Shown: positions 1-8,472 of the stretch, piece after piece | How the letters are laid out: each line of letters opens with the position of its first letter | Position numbering within the stretch: the stretch's first letter is position 1 | NCBI GenBank assembly: GCA_964614415.1 | Contig: CAZTLE010000100.1 | Location: 1 to 14,764 of the forward strand | Source: CAZTLE01 sp964614415 | Lineage (GTDB): Bacteria > Bacteroidota > Bacteroidia > Flavobacteriales > Flavobacteriaceae | Length of the DNA: 14,764 nt | Direction: 5' to 3' | Notes under the pieces: generated by a model | The model's database searches: none | Told to the model about the DNA's origin: nothing | The model's input: only the letters and a program-made list of their open reading frames with translations | Translations under genes and position numbers: made by a program

Positions 1-193
1 CAACGACCGGGGAAAGATCCTGTTCAGACATTCGGAACTGATGTCCGTGAACATCAATAAAGGGGAATTTTGCCTTTAGCACCCATTCTCCGGGTACTAC
101 TAGCGTAGAGGTTGGATTGTATTCTTCAAAAGTCAGGTCCTGGGCAGAAAGTAATGGTGTCCAGAGGAATAGAAGTAGCAGGATGTGTTTCAT
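1..193 (-). CDS. Secreted amidohydrolase-family protein (5' part only)
   Basis: The first 64 codons of a minus-strand gene are present; the rest lies beyond the left edge. The protein opens with a clear signal peptide (MKHILLLLFLWTPLLSAQ, cleavage expected at SA/Q), so the product is exported. About 25 residues into the mature part is FIDVHGHQ. The HGH (His-x-His after a hydrophobic beta strand) is the first metal-ligand motif of the amidohydrolase superfamily, and KAKFPFIDVHGHQ resembles secreted Bacteroidota amidohydrolases. The substrate cannot be judged from this fragment. The ATG at 193 is chosen because it begins the signal peptide. It lies 110 nt downstream of the pfkB-family gene on the same strand, so it may be read separately. 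An AGGAGG in the leader is about 37 nt from the ATG, too far to act as a ribosome binding site. Confidence 0.75.
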   Translation of the reverse strand, partial: MKHILLLLFLWTPLLSAQDLTFEEYNPTSTLVVPGEWVLKAKFPFIDVHGHQFRMSEQDLSPVV

Positions 194-265
194 CGGAAAG
201 GATTAGATGTTCGAAAATACAAGCTTCCTCCTAAAAGGTAAAACAATTTAGACGGGTTTAACACG

Positions 266-282
266 GAAGAAATAATTTCTTC
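266..282. repeat. Perfect 17-nt AT-rich palindrome between genes
   Basis: GAAGAAATAATTTCTTC has 8-bp arms around a single central A. It lies between the kinase gene and the start of the amidohydrolase gene, 73-89 nt upstream of the latter's ATG. It has neither a GC-rich stem nor a T-tract, so it is a poor terminator. An operator for a dimeric regulator is possible, but no second copy was seen in the window, and chance in AT-rich spacer DNA cannot be excluded. Confidence 0.3.
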
Positions 283-303
283 TGATGTAACGGTCGAATT
301 TGG

Positions 304-1293
304 TTACGGGTTGATTCCGTAAACTCTCTCAAGAATCAGGTTGGTCTCTTCAAGGGATTTAAAGACGTCAAAAGTCTTCCCCTGCGTACGTTGTGCTCCC
401 ATGGCGTTACCATACTGAGCCGCTCGGATGGTGTCCTGATCGTCCATAAGAAGCCCGAAAGCCACACCTCCTGCAAAGGAATCGCCACAGCCGGTGGTAT
501 CGACCACATGGTCTACCGGTACCGAAGGAACAAGCTCCTGTTTTAGAACCCCATTTTCCAGGCTATATACCATAACACCCCTGGAGTCAAGCGTTATGAA
601 GAGTGACTGCAATCCGTGCTGTAAGCAATGCATGGCAAACTCGGGGAGTTTTTCTTCGGCCAGTTCATGCTCTTCTTCCAGGTAGTTTTCGCTGTATTCG
701 TGTGAAAACCAGCTGCAACTCGCTTCTTCCAGATTCATCTTGAGTACATCGATGTAAGGCAGCCAGTCGTCGCGATCTACCCAAAAACGCAACACCCGAT
801 CTCCATGCACGGTAAGGGCCGTAGTAGGGCCATGGGCATCAAACACTATGGAACCTTCACTGTTCGCCTTAATATATTGAAGTGTATTAAGCGGAACTTC
901 AAAATCGGTTACCGGAACACACACAAATACGTCACAATCGAGTAGGGGTTCAATGTCTTTGGTGCTGATGGGCGGCATAAAAGCAGTTTGCTTCTCTTCG
1001 CGCTTATTCTGATCGAGAAAAGTGAGGTGGATCACATCGCCACGATCGGAGTAGTCGTACACATATTCGGTGTTGATATTGGAATAGGCTCCAAGCAGCT
1101 CATCAATAGGGCCTTTGTCGGCCTTTCTGACATGCGTTACGGGATACACAGTCCCGCGATCACCAAGCAGGTTGGAAATGGCGATGGCAGTATGCGTGAC
1201 ACAACCGTATTTTTCAATGACCTCGCCGTGATGAGTGGTAATGGTATCCCTGGGAATAGGACCCAGTACAGCTATTTTAAGTTTGTCCGACAT
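304..1293 (-). CDS. PfkB-family carbohydrate/nucleoside kinase
   Basis: A 329-residue protein of the ribokinase/PfkB fold, cytoplasmic, that should transfer phosphate from ATP to a sugar or nucleoside hydroxyl. The PfkB signature 2 region is clear at residues 265-280, DTTGCGDSFAGGVAFG. It supplies the anion hole (G-C-G) and the catalytic base Asp271. The usual family form is DTxGAGD; Cys replaces Ala here. The N-terminal part (KIAVLGPIPRDTI, residues 6-18) fits the first strand and substrate-binding turn. Length is normal for the family. An acidic insert around residues 203-217 (ENYLEEEHELAEEK) is unusual. The substrate (ribose, fructose-6-P, adenosine or other) cannot be assigned by eye. The ATG lies 48 nt after the prfB stop on the same strand, so co-transcription with prfB is plausible. 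Confidence 0.85.
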   Translation of the reverse strand: MSDKLKIAVLGPIPRDTITTHHGEVIEKYGCVTHTAIAISNLLGDRGTVYPVTHVRKADKGPIDELLGAYSNINTEYVYDYSDRGDVIHLTFLDQNKREEKQTAFMPPISTKDIEPLLDCDVFVCVPVTDFEVPLNTLQYIKANSEGSIVFDAHGPTTALTVHGDRVLRFWVDRDDWLPYIDVLKMNLEEASCSWFSHEYSENYLEEEHELAEEKLPEFAMHCLQHGLQSLFITLDSRGVMVYSLENGVLKQELVPSVPVDHVVDTTGCGDSFAGGVAFGLLMDDQDTIRAAQYGNAMGAQRTQGKTFDVFKSLEETNLILERVYGINP

Positions 1294-1341
1294 GTGCTTG
1301 TTTCAGTTCTTTCAAAAATAGGGAGTTATTTATAAAAAACA

Positions 1342-2449
1342 CTATAACTCCTTTTCGGCTTCATCCTGCCCCATCATCATCAGGTAGGCCTTTAGGAAAC
1401 CGTTGATATCGCCGTCCAAAACGGCATCTGTGTTTCCGGTTTCGTGTGCCGTTCGAACGTCCTTAACCAATTTGTAGGGATGGAGTACATAGTTTCTGAT
1501 CTGAGAGCCCCATTCTATGGCCATCTTTCCGGCTTCGATCTCATCGCGTTGTGCCTGCCGCTTCCGCAACTCGATTTCATAAAGTTGGGACTTCAACATC
1601 TGCATGGCCTTTTCCCTGTTCTCTACCTGGGACCGGGTTTCGCTGTTATGAATTACGATGCCGCTGGGGTGGTGGGTTAGAATGGCTTTGGTTTCCACCT
1701 TATTCACGTTCTGACCTCCGGCGCCACTACTGCGGGCGAAATCCCAGGAGATCTCTGCGGGATTGATATCAATTTCTATGGTATCGTCAACCATGGGGTA
1801 TACATATACTGAGGCAAAACTTGTGTGTCGCTTGGCATTGCTGTCGAAAGGGGAGATACGCACCAACCGGTGAACCCCATTCTCACTTTTCAACCAACCG
1901 AAACCGTACTCTCCGTCAATCTCCAGGGTAACGGTTTTCACACCGGCAACATCGCCGGGTTGAAAGTTGAGTTCTTTTACTTTGAATCCGTTTTTCTCGG
2001 CCCACATGAGGTACATCCGCATGAGCATTTGGGCCCAATCGCAACTCTCAGTTCCTCCGGCACCTGCGGTGATTTGAAGCACGGCGCTTAGATCATCCCC
2101 TTCGTCGCTCATCATATTCCGGAACTCAAGAGCTTCAATAAAATCATGTGCTTTGTTGTAGGCTTCCGCCACCTGCTCAGGGGTGCCTTCTCCCTCCTTA
2201 AAGAACTCGAAAAGAATCTCTGCTTCGTCCTTTAAATTTACGGAAGTCTCATAGTCCTCCACCCACTTTTTCTTCGTGCGGAGCAGCTTCATAAAGGCTT
2301 CGGCCTCTTTTGGATTGTTCCAGAAATCGGGATCGTAGGTTTTTTCTTCGTCGTTGGAAATCTCTATTTGCTTGCCATCAACGTCAAAGATACCTCCTTA
2401 ACGCGTCCAGGCGTTCACTAAGATCTTTGAAATGATCTGTGGTAATCAT
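1342..2449 (-). CDS. prfB: Peptide chain release factor 2, with programmed +1 frameshift
   Basis: RF2 recognises UGA and UAA stop codons and triggers release of the finished protein from the ribosome. Two open segments must be joined. Codons 1-21 run from the ATG at 2449 to CTT and meet an in-frame TGA (2386-2384). Shifting +1 at CTT continues at GAC (2385) to the stop at 1342. The joined product is 368 residues, close to the usual 365. In that numbering the stop-codon-reading tripeptide SPF is at residues 199-201 (RISPFDSNAKRHTSF), typical of RF2 rather than RF1 (PxT). The peptidyl-transferase motif GGQ is at 244-246 (SSGAGGQNVNKVET). A gene call starting at the internal ATG at 2292 would lose 52 residues and is wrong. 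The kinase gene follows 48 nt downstream. Confidence 0.97.
2383..2398 (-). promoter_or_regulatory. prfB: RF2 autoregulatory +1 frameshift site
   Basis: On the minus strand this reads AGG AGG TAT CTT TGA C. It has all parts of the classic RF2 recoding site: a Shine-Dalgarno-like AGGAGG three bases before the slippery CTT, the in-frame TGA as codon 22, and a C as the base after the stop, which weakens termination. When RF2 is scarce the ribosome pauses at TGA, slips to the +1 frame and makes full-length RF2; when RF2 is plentiful it stops after 21 residues. The element differs from the E. coli site (AGGGGG TAT CTT TGA C) by one base. Confidence 0.96.
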
Positions 2450-2670
2450 AGGAAAAGTAATTTCAAACAAAAATAGAATTTCGACCGGGAAGTAAAAATC
2501 AAATTCGAAAATAAAAATAAGCTGTAACGAAAATGATCGTTCACAGCTCTATATTATATAATCGCTAATCCAAAATCCTGCGTTGGAAGTATCCGATAAA
2601 ATGATGAAATGGTTATATTGCAGATGACGGAAATGAACGATGCAGGTTGGGTTAGCATTCATGACTATTT

Positions 2671-3999
2671 ATGAGCAACGACTACCGCGATCCGGCTTTT
2701 AAGAAATGGCTGGATAAACTACAACAGGAAAGCTGGCAACTGGAATTGATCATCTCGGGGTTTGCCATTTATGGTCTTTTTGTGGCCTATGAACCCTTGC
2801 TTAAGGCTACGGTGACGGCTCAGAATGACCAGAAGATATATCAGTTTATTGCCGGGGCAGTAGGACTTACCGCTTGTTCGATATTGTTGTTTAATCTGCT
2901 ACTGCACGTTGTAATCCGGGGATTGTGGATTGGTGCACTGGGGCTTCGTTATGTGTCCGGAGACATTGATTACGAAAAGCTCAATTACAGTGAGAGGTTC
3001 ACCCGTTTTCTAAAGAAGCGAATCGTTTCTTTCGACAAGTATATTGCTACGCTGGAGAACTATTGCAGCATCTTATTTGCCATTTCCTTTTTGCTCATTT
3101 TCTATTTCCTTGGCATTGTGACCACGGTACTTGCGATTGCCGGGGTGGCCATATTCATTCTCGATGATGCCGACGGGGTCATGGAGGTGATCGGGATCGT
3201 TCTCATCGTTTTCATTCTCATCGGTATGCTCCTTACTCTGATCGACTTTGTAGGTCAGGGTATACTCAAAAAGAACAAGTGGGTAGCTCGCATTTATTTT
3301 CCAGTGTACTGGGTGTTCAGCTTTCTTACCCTTTCGTTTTTGTACCGGCCGCTGGTCTATAATTTCCTGGACAATCGTTTCGGAAAACGGCTCATGATAG
3401 CACTTATACCGTTTTACGCTTTACTCGTGTTCATCGCGTCACTGGAATACAGGGGCTCAAATTACTTTAGCTTTGACGACAGCTCGACTTCCTATATCTC
3501 CAACAGTAGGAATTATGCGGATGAATTAAAGGAAAGCGACGATTTTGTACGGGTGGCAACCGTTCAATCCAGAGTGATAACCGATCCCTATGTACATGTA
3601 TTTGTATTGCTGAATGAGAACGTTGAAAACTATCTGTTTTCCATGAATGGTGAGTTACAACCTGAAGATGATGAAAGGGGACTGCGTTCTAATATCAATA
3701 TTACGGGAAGCGACGGAATTCAGGATCTGCCGCTTCGGAAGTTAGATAGTGTTCGGCGAGAATATCTAAAGACCGTAAACGAAAACTATAGTGTTGTTAT
3801 TGATTCTATTAAGTACAATCCCGAATTTGTACTCACTTCAAACAATAATGACCAACTGGGCTTTGAATCTTTTATAAATATTAAGACTTTAGCAGAAGGG
3901 AAACACGTACTCCGTCTGAAACGCCTCAGATTGCAAAAGGGAGATACAGTTCAAAGTAACCGCGTAACCATCCCTTTTTGGTATTTTAAGAATCCGTAA
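2671..3999 (+). CDS. Polytopic membrane protein with C-terminal soluble domain, function unknown
   Basis: A 442-residue inner-membrane protein that I do not recognise. Hydrophobic segments are visible at about residues 24-44, 57-92 (possibly two), 130-165 (possibly two), 171-198, 208-233 and 240-258. Residues 259-442 are hydrophilic, rich in D, E, N and S, and lack hydrophobic spans, so this is a separate soluble domain. There is no signal peptide: the N-terminus (MSNDYRDPAFKKWLDKLQQE) is charged. The ATG at 2671 is the first start in frame; an ATG at 2661 is out of frame. It is the first gene of a four-gene run; the metalloprotease starts only 11 nt after its stop. A membrane partner or sensor for the secreted neighbours is a guess from position alone. 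Confidence 0.8.
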   Translation: MSNDYRDPAFKKWLDKLQQESWQLELIISGFAIYGLFVAYEPLLKATVTAQNDQKIYQFIAGAVGLTACSILLFNLLLHVVIRGLWIGALGLRYVSGDIDYEKLNYSERFTRFLKKRIVSFDKYIATLENYCSILFAISFLLIFYFLGIVTTVLAIAGVAIFILDDADGVMEVIGIVLIVFILIGMLLTLIDFVGQGILKKNKWVARIYFPVYWVFSFLTLSFLYRPLVYNFLDNRFGKRLMIALIPFYALLVFIASLEYRGSNYFSFDDSSTSYISNSRNYADELKESDDFVRVATVQSRVITDPYVHVFVLLNENVENYLFSMNGELQPEDDERGLRSNINITGSDGIQDLPLRKLDSVRREYLKTVNENYSVVIDSIKYNPEFVLTSNNNDQLGFESFINIKTLAEGKHVLRLKRLRLQKGDTVQSNRVTIPFWYFKNP

Positions 4000-4010
4000 A
4001 AAATGACGAA

Positions 4011-6431
4011 ATGAAAAGAAATAGCATACTCCTTGCACTGTTGTTCACCTTCGGAACGCTCAGCGCACAATTTCTTGATGGAAAGAAGGGCCTTCAAAAG
4101 TTTACAGGCTATTTTACATTTCACTACTCGGATGATGAGAGCAGCATCTTTTTGGAAGTCGATAAGCTCGATGAGGAATTCCTGTACGTGCATTCCCTGA
4201 GTACCGGGGTGGGTTCTAATGACATCGGTTTGGATCGTGGACAGATAGGCAACGGAGTGGTGGTGAAGTTTATCAAAAGCGGCAATAAGCTCCTTTTGAT
4301 CCAACCCAATCAGCGATACCGGGCCAATACCGATAATGCGCTGGAACGCAGAAGTATAGAACAGGCCTTTGCCAAATCGGTCCTACACGGGTTTCCCATA
4401 AAAGAGACAAAGGATAGTACATATATTGTGGATTTGACACCCTTCCTTATGAAGGATGCACATAATGTTGCCGGCCGACTGAAGGCGAATAAAGAAGGGA
4501 CGTACAAGGTAGATGCTTCCCGAAGCACCCTTTGGATGGATAACACAAAGGCATTCCCCAAAAATGTAGAGTTTGAGGCATTGCTCACCTTTGCCGGACA
4601 GCCAACCGGCCGCAATCTGAGAAGCGTGACTCCGGATGCCACGGCCGTTACCGTGATCCAGCACCACAGCTTTGTAGAACTGCCGGATGACGGTTATACT
4701 CCGCGGGTATTCGATCCCAGAAGCGGCGCTATTTCTATGAGCTACCTGGATTATGCTACCCCGATATGGGAGCCGATCAACAAGCGATTTATCGTACGGC
4801 ACAGACTGGAGAAGAAAGAACCTAATGCCGCTGTTAGTGAAGCCGTAGAACCCATTGTGTATTACCTGGACCCCGGCACCCCGGAACCGGTACGATCGGC
4901 ACTCCTCGATGGTGCCCGGTGGTGGAACCAGGCGTATGAGGCAATCGGTTACAAAGATGCCTTTCAGGTGAAGATGCTGCCACCGGATGCGGACCCCATG
5001 GATCTTCGATACAATGTGATTCAATGGGTACACCGTTCAACCCGCGGTTGGAGTTACGGCGCCAGTGTTCGCGATCCACGGACGGGAGAGATATTAAAGG
5101 GACATGTAAGCTTGGGAAGTCTTCGTATACGACAGGATTTTATGATTGCACAGGCCTTGATGAACAAGCCCTTCGCACAACGGGATGACAATCACAATAC
5201 CATGCTGGAAATGGCGCTCGCGAGAATTCGACAGCTTTCTGCCCATGAGGTGGGCCATACTATTGGATTTGCGCACAATTTTGCCGCTAGCACGAATAAT
5301 CGCGCCAGCGTAATGGATTATCCGCATCCAATGCTCACCGTCAATGGCGGTCAGGTAGATTTTAGTAACGCGTACGCTGTAGGTATTGGTGACTGGGACA
5401 AGGTAACGGTAGCTTATTCCTATGGCGATCCGTCAGCCGGGATCAGCGAAAAAGATTATTTGAACAGTGTTCTTACAAATGCCTATAATAGTGGGTTGCG
5501 ATTCATCTCCGACAGTGACGCCCGGGCCAGGGGTGGAGCTCACGGAAAAGCACACCTGTGGGATAATGGAGCGAATGCTACACAGGAGTTGGAAAATGTC
5601 TTGAATGTTCGTAAAACTGCGATGATCAACTTTTCAAAAGATAATATCCGCACAGGAGAGGCGTATTCGGTATTGGAAGATGTGTTCGTACCATTGTACT
5701 TCTTTCACCGGTATCAAACCGAAGCAGCTGTAAAGCTAATAGGCGGACTGGATTACAATTATGCGGTTAAAGGCGACGGCAGTACTATAGTGGAGGCATT
5801 ACCCGCCAAAGAACAGCAAGCTGCTCTTGACATGGTTTTGGCCACTTTAAAGACTGAAAACCTCGCCGTACCCAAAGACAAACTGGAGTTATTTCCCCCC
5901 AGGGCTTTCGGGTACTGGAGAAGCAGGGAATCCTTCCAAAGTAAGATGGGCGTTGCATTTGATGCGCTTGGTGCCGCTGCAACGGCGTCGGATATGACCC
6001 TGGGATTGCTGCTACACCCGGAGCGTGCAAATCGATTGGTACAACAAAAGGCGCTAGACTCGCGGAACATAGGTTTGGAGGATGTATTGTCCGAACTGGT
6101 TAAAACGACCTTCGAATCCCGCGTTAGATCCGGTTACGCGGAAGAAGTACAACGCACTATTCAGTACACAACCCTTCAGCATCTCATGCAATTGGGCGTT
6201 CACGGAAACAGTCTGCCACAAACCAAAGGCATAGTAAATGAAAAGATAGACAGCTTGCAGCGTATGCTGGCCGGTAATTCGGATTCCTTTTCCAAAGAAT
6301 TGGGCAGGGAAATTGCCAATTACAAAAAGCAACCTGATAAATTCAAAGCCAAACCTACCCCCAAAATACCTGACGGAAGCCCTATTGGAAGCTATCAATG
6401 TTATCACGATTCTTCACTTTATTCCGAATGA
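4011..6431 (+). CDS. Secreted zinc-dependent metalloprotease (DUF5117/DUF5118-type)
   Basis: An 806-residue exported protein. The signal peptide MKRNSILLALLFTFGTLSAQ ends in the A-Q junction common in Bacteroidota. The catalytic site is HEVGHTIGFAH at residues 412-422, the extended metzincin zinc motif HExxHxxGxxH: His412, His416 and His422 bind zinc and Glu413 is the catalytic base. It is followed by SVMDYPHP with the probable Met-turn Met435. Length, the long N-terminal region before the zinc site and the C-terminal IPDGSPIG match a large Bacteroidota family annotated as zinc-dependent metalloprotease with DUF5117, DUF5118 and DUF4953 segments. Its natural substrates are not well defined. 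It starts 11 nt after the membrane-protein stop and ends 1 nt before the next start, so it is almost certainly co-transcribed with both. Confidence 0.92.
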   Translation: MKRNSILLALLFTFGTLSAQFLDGKKGLQKFTGYFTFHYSDDESSIFLEVDKLDEEFLYVHSLSTGVGSNDIGLDRGQIGNGVVVKFIKSGNKLLLIQPNQRYRANTDNALERRSIEQAFAKSVLHGFPIKETKDSTYIVDLTPFLMKDAHNVAGRLKANKEGTYKVDASRSTLWMDNTKAFPKNVEFEALLTFAGQPTGRNLRSVTPDATAVTVIQHHSFVELPDDGYTPRVFDPRSGAISMSYLDYATPIWEPINKRFIVRHRLEKKEPNAAVSEAVEPIVYYLDPGTPEPVRSALLDGARWWNQAYEAIGYKDAFQVKMLPPDADPMDLRYNVIQWVHRSTRGWSYGASVRDPRTGEILKGHVSLGSLRIRQDFMIAQALMNKPFAQRDDNHNTMLEMALARIRQLSAHEVGHTIGFAHNFAASTNNRASVMDYPHPMLTVNGGQVDFSNAYAVGIGDWDKVTVAYSYGDPSAGISEKDYLNSVLTNAYNSGLRFISDSDARARGGAHGKAHLWDNGANATQELENVLNVRKTAMINFSKDNIRTGEAYSVLEDVFVPLYFFHRYQTEAAVKLIGGLDYNYAVKGDGSTIVEALPAKEQQAALDMVLATLKTENLAVPKDKLELFPPRAFGYWRSRESFQSKMGVAFDALGAAATASDMTLGLLLHPERANRLVQQKALDSRNIGLEDVLSELVKTTFESRVRSGYAEEVQRTIQYTTLQHLMQLGVHGNSLPQTKGIVNEKIDSLQRMLAGNSDSFSKELGREIANYKKQPDKFKAKPTPKIPDGSPIGSYQCYHDSSLYSE

Positions 6432-6432
6432 T

Positions 6433-7065
6433 ATGAAAAGAAGTTGGGTACTCATTATACTGTTGGCATGGGGAAGCCTTTGCGCACAACAGGACGAAAA
6501 ATACGTTCAGCAATTAGCTGATGAATTCACTGCGAAGCTTGCTGAAAGAGGTATTCAGAATTATTTCTCTGCCACCTTTTATTGCATGGGGAACATTCAA
6601 ATGTTCCGAATGAATGACGGCTCTATGTGCTCATCAAAAGGCACGTACGTGGAGACCTATGTGTTTTGGACCGAATCCGATGATGAGGCATGGGTGAAAA
6701 AAATGGATAATTGCGGATTGTTCCTTTCGGTGCAATTGGAGGATAATTCGCTGCTGAGTCTGGTGCAGGAAAGACAATCCGATTTGGAACAAATGGCTGT
6801 GAAGCCGTTCGAGACCGAGGATATGAAGGAGGGAGTACCCAGTCAGCGAACCTCCATCCATAATTGCATTAGGGCGTACGACTTCCATTTGGAAACCAAA
6901 ATGTTCCAGCAGGAGTTCAATACCATGGCGTTTATCGAAGCCTCAAAAGACGATACAAACCTTAACTACGAGTATAATTCACAACTGGCCATGTTCGGTG
7001 TAAACGCTCAGTGTGAAGCGCTGGTAAAGGCTTTGGATGCAGACGGCCAGTTTAAAAGAATGTAA
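6433..7065 (+). CDS. Small secreted protein of unknown function
   Basis: A 210-residue protein starting with the signal peptide MKRSWVLIILLAWGSLCAQQ. The ATG at 6433 is chosen because it begins this signal and lies one base after the metalloprotease stop. The open frame extends back to 6313, but that part overlaps the metalloprotease and would bury the signal. The mature part has five cysteines (residues 51, 66, 94, 145 and 194), compatible with disulfides in the periplasm, though five leaves one unpaired. It is mixed alpha/beta in character and rich in M, Q, E and D, with no family motif I recognise. The position between a secreted protease and threonine aldolase suggests the same transcript. 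A role as partner or inhibitor of the protease is speculation. Confidence 0.8.
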   Translation: MKRSWVLIILLAWGSLCAQQDEKYVQQLADEFTAKLAERGIQNYFSATFYCMGNIQMFRMNDGSMCSSKGTYVETYVFWTESDDEAWVKKMDNCGLFLSVQLEDNSLLSLVQERQSDLEQMAVKPFETEDMKEGVPSQRTSIHNCIRAYDFHLETKMFQQEFNTMAFIEASKDDTNLNYEYNSQLAMFGVNAQCEALVKALDADGQFKRM

Positions 7066-7080
7066 TTCCGGAATATATCA

Positions 7081-8103
7081 ATGACCATAGACTTACGAAG
7101 CGATACGGTGACCAAACCCACTCCTGGAATGATGGAGGCCATTATGAATGCCAGGGTAGGAGACGACGTGTACAAAGAAGATCCGTCTGCCAACGAATTG
7201 GAGAATCGCTTGGCCGATATGTTTGGCATGGATGGAGCGCTGTTCTTTCCAACGGGGAGCATGGCGAATCAGGCGGCCATAAAGCTTCATACCAATCCCG
7301 GGGAACAACTCATTTGCGATAAATGGGCCCATGTATACAATTACGAAGGAGGTGGCGTATCCTTCAATAGCGGAGTGTCCTGTAAGCTGGTGGATGGAAA
7401 CAGAGGGATGATCACTGCCGCTCAGGTCGAGGCGGCTATCAACCCACCGGACTTCTACCACAGCCCGTTGACTACATTGGTTTGCCTGGAAAATACAACC
7501 AACAAAGGAGGTGGAGCTTGCTATGACTTCAAGGAAATGAAAAAGATCCGGCTGATATCGGAGGCGAACAACCTTAAGTTGCATCTGGATGGCGCGCGCC
7601 TTATGAATGCCATAGTAGCTAACAAGGAAGACCCCAGGGAATACGGAAAACTCTTCGATACAATATCAATATGTTTAAGCAAAGGTCTGGGTACTCCGTT
7701 GGGATCTGTCTTAATAGGACGTCGTGATGTCATGCAAAATGCAATGCGCGTCCGCAAGGTGCTGGGTGGAGGTATGCGCCAGATCGGCTATATGGCGGCA
7801 GCGGGCCTGTATGCGTTGGACCATCATGTAGATCGTCTTGCTGAGGACCATCAAAAGGCGTTGGAAATAGCGCTGGTGTTAAAAGATCAGTCCTGGGTAA
7901 GCGTGGTGGAACCTACCGAAACGAATATTGTGATCTTCTATTTATCCAAGGATATGGACGAAGAGACCTTCCTTAAGGATATGGAGGATAAGGGTATCAA
8001 AATAAGCAATATGGGCCAGGGGAAACTGCGTATAGTGACACACCTGGATTACACCCGTGAAATGCATGATCACCTCCTCGGAATCCTAAATAGTTACGCA
8101 TAA
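7081..8103 (+). CDS. ltaE: Low-specificity L-threonine aldolase (PLP)
   Basis: A cytoplasmic PLP enzyme of fold type I that cleaves L-threonine or allo-threonine to glycine and acetaldehyde. The 340-residue length is normal. The N-terminus MTIDLRSDTVTKPT is the family hallmark. PTGSMANQ (57-64) fits the cofactor phosphate site, His84 (KWAHVYNYE) the ring-stacking histidine, and HLDGAR (168-173) supplies Asp170, which contacts the pyridine nitrogen, and Arg173. Lys201 in CLSKGLGTPLGS forms the Schiff base. The gene starts 15 nt after the secreted-protein gene and is the last of the run. A terminator follows the stop directly. The enzyme has no obvious link to its secreted neighbours, so it may simply share the transcript. 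Confidence 0.94.
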   Translation: MTIDLRSDTVTKPTPGMMEAIMNARVGDDVYKEDPSANELENRLADMFGMDGALFFPTGSMANQAAIKLHTNPGEQLICDKWAHVYNYEGGGVSFNSGVSCKLVDGNRGMITAAQVEAAINPPDFYHSPLTTLVCLENTTNKGGGACYDFKEMKKIRLISEANNLKLHLDGARLMNAIVANKEDPREYGKLFDTISICLSKGLGTPLGSVLIGRRDVMQNAMRVRKVLGGGMRQIGYMAAAGLYALDHHVDRLAEDHQKALEIALVLKDQSWVSVVEPTETNIVIFYLSKDMDEETFLKDMEDKGIKISNMGQGKLRIVTHLDYTREMHDHLLGILNSYA

Positions 8104-8104
8104 A

Positions 8105-8127
8105 AAAACTCCCGGTAAGGGAGTTTT
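8105..8127. terminator. Bidirectional intrinsic terminator
   Basis: AAAACTCCC and GGGAGTTTT form a perfect 9-bp stem around the loop GGTAA. The A-run on one side and T-run on the other let it work in both directions. It sits 1 nt after the threonine aldolase stop and 21 nt after the stop of the convergent DUF1508 gene, so it ends both transcripts. Confidence 0.88.
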
Positions 8128-8148
8128 ATATTGATTGGCAGAGTTAAT

Positions 8149-8472
8149 TTATATCTCATTAACTTCCGCGCCCGGTGCGTTTTTCTGAACGGACTCAATC
8201 CCATTGTTCATCCCGCTTTCCGAAGCATACATCTGGCTACTTCCGATTACCTGACCATTCGTTGCCTTAAGGTTGAAGTGGTGCTTACCATTTTTGGCAA
8301 CTTTTCTTTCAAAAAGGTCGTCATTGGAGCAGTTCTTCTGAACGGAAGCGATCCCATTCTGTGCAGCAGACTTAGAGTTGTACATTTCGCTGGAAAGAAT
8401 CACCTGTCCATTGGCTGCTTTCAATACAAAATGAAACTGGCCGGACTTCTCATTTTTCTTTAGTTCGAACAT
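8149..8472 (-). CDS. YegP/DUF1508-family protein, two tandem repeats
   Basis: A 107-residue cytoplasmic protein built from two copies of the DUF1508 (YegP) unit. Residues 13-47 and 64-98 align closely: each has the pattern F-x-L-K-A-x-NGQVI-x-SS-x-MY-x-S-x-(7)-NGI-x-SVQKN. YegP-like proteins are small alpha/beta proteins, often in tandem pairs, with no established biochemical role. The product is acidic at the C-terminus (GAEVNEI) and has no signal peptide. It is a single gene convergent with threonine aldolase, sharing the terminator between them. The upstream spacer is AT-rich and shows no promoter I would defend. Confidence 0.9.
   Translation of the reverse strand: MFELKKNEKSGQFHFVLKAANGQVILSSEMYNSKSAAQNGIASVQKNCSNDDLFERKVAKNGKHHFNLKATNGQVIGSSQMYASESGMNNGIESVQKNAPGAEVNEI

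Noticed and set aside
1342..2292. A 316-residue prfB starting at the internal ATG at 2292
   Set aside because: The frame upstream continues as RF2 sequence up to a canonical +1 frameshift site, and the joined 368-residue protein has the normal length.
2533..2640. ATCGTTCA and TGAACGAT inverted pair in the spacer before the membrane-protein gene
   Set aside because: Only 8 bp each and about 100 nt apart; easily chance, with no stable hairpin.
4383..5033. Long antisense ORF within the metalloprotease gene
   Set aside because: A shadow of a gene with clear catalytic motifs; the antisense translation shows no signal peptide or known motif. The same applies to the other antisense frames within the large genes.
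6313..6432. N-terminal extension of the small secreted protein
   Set aside because: It overlaps the end of the metalloprotease gene in another frame and would place 40 polar residues in front of an obvious signal peptide.
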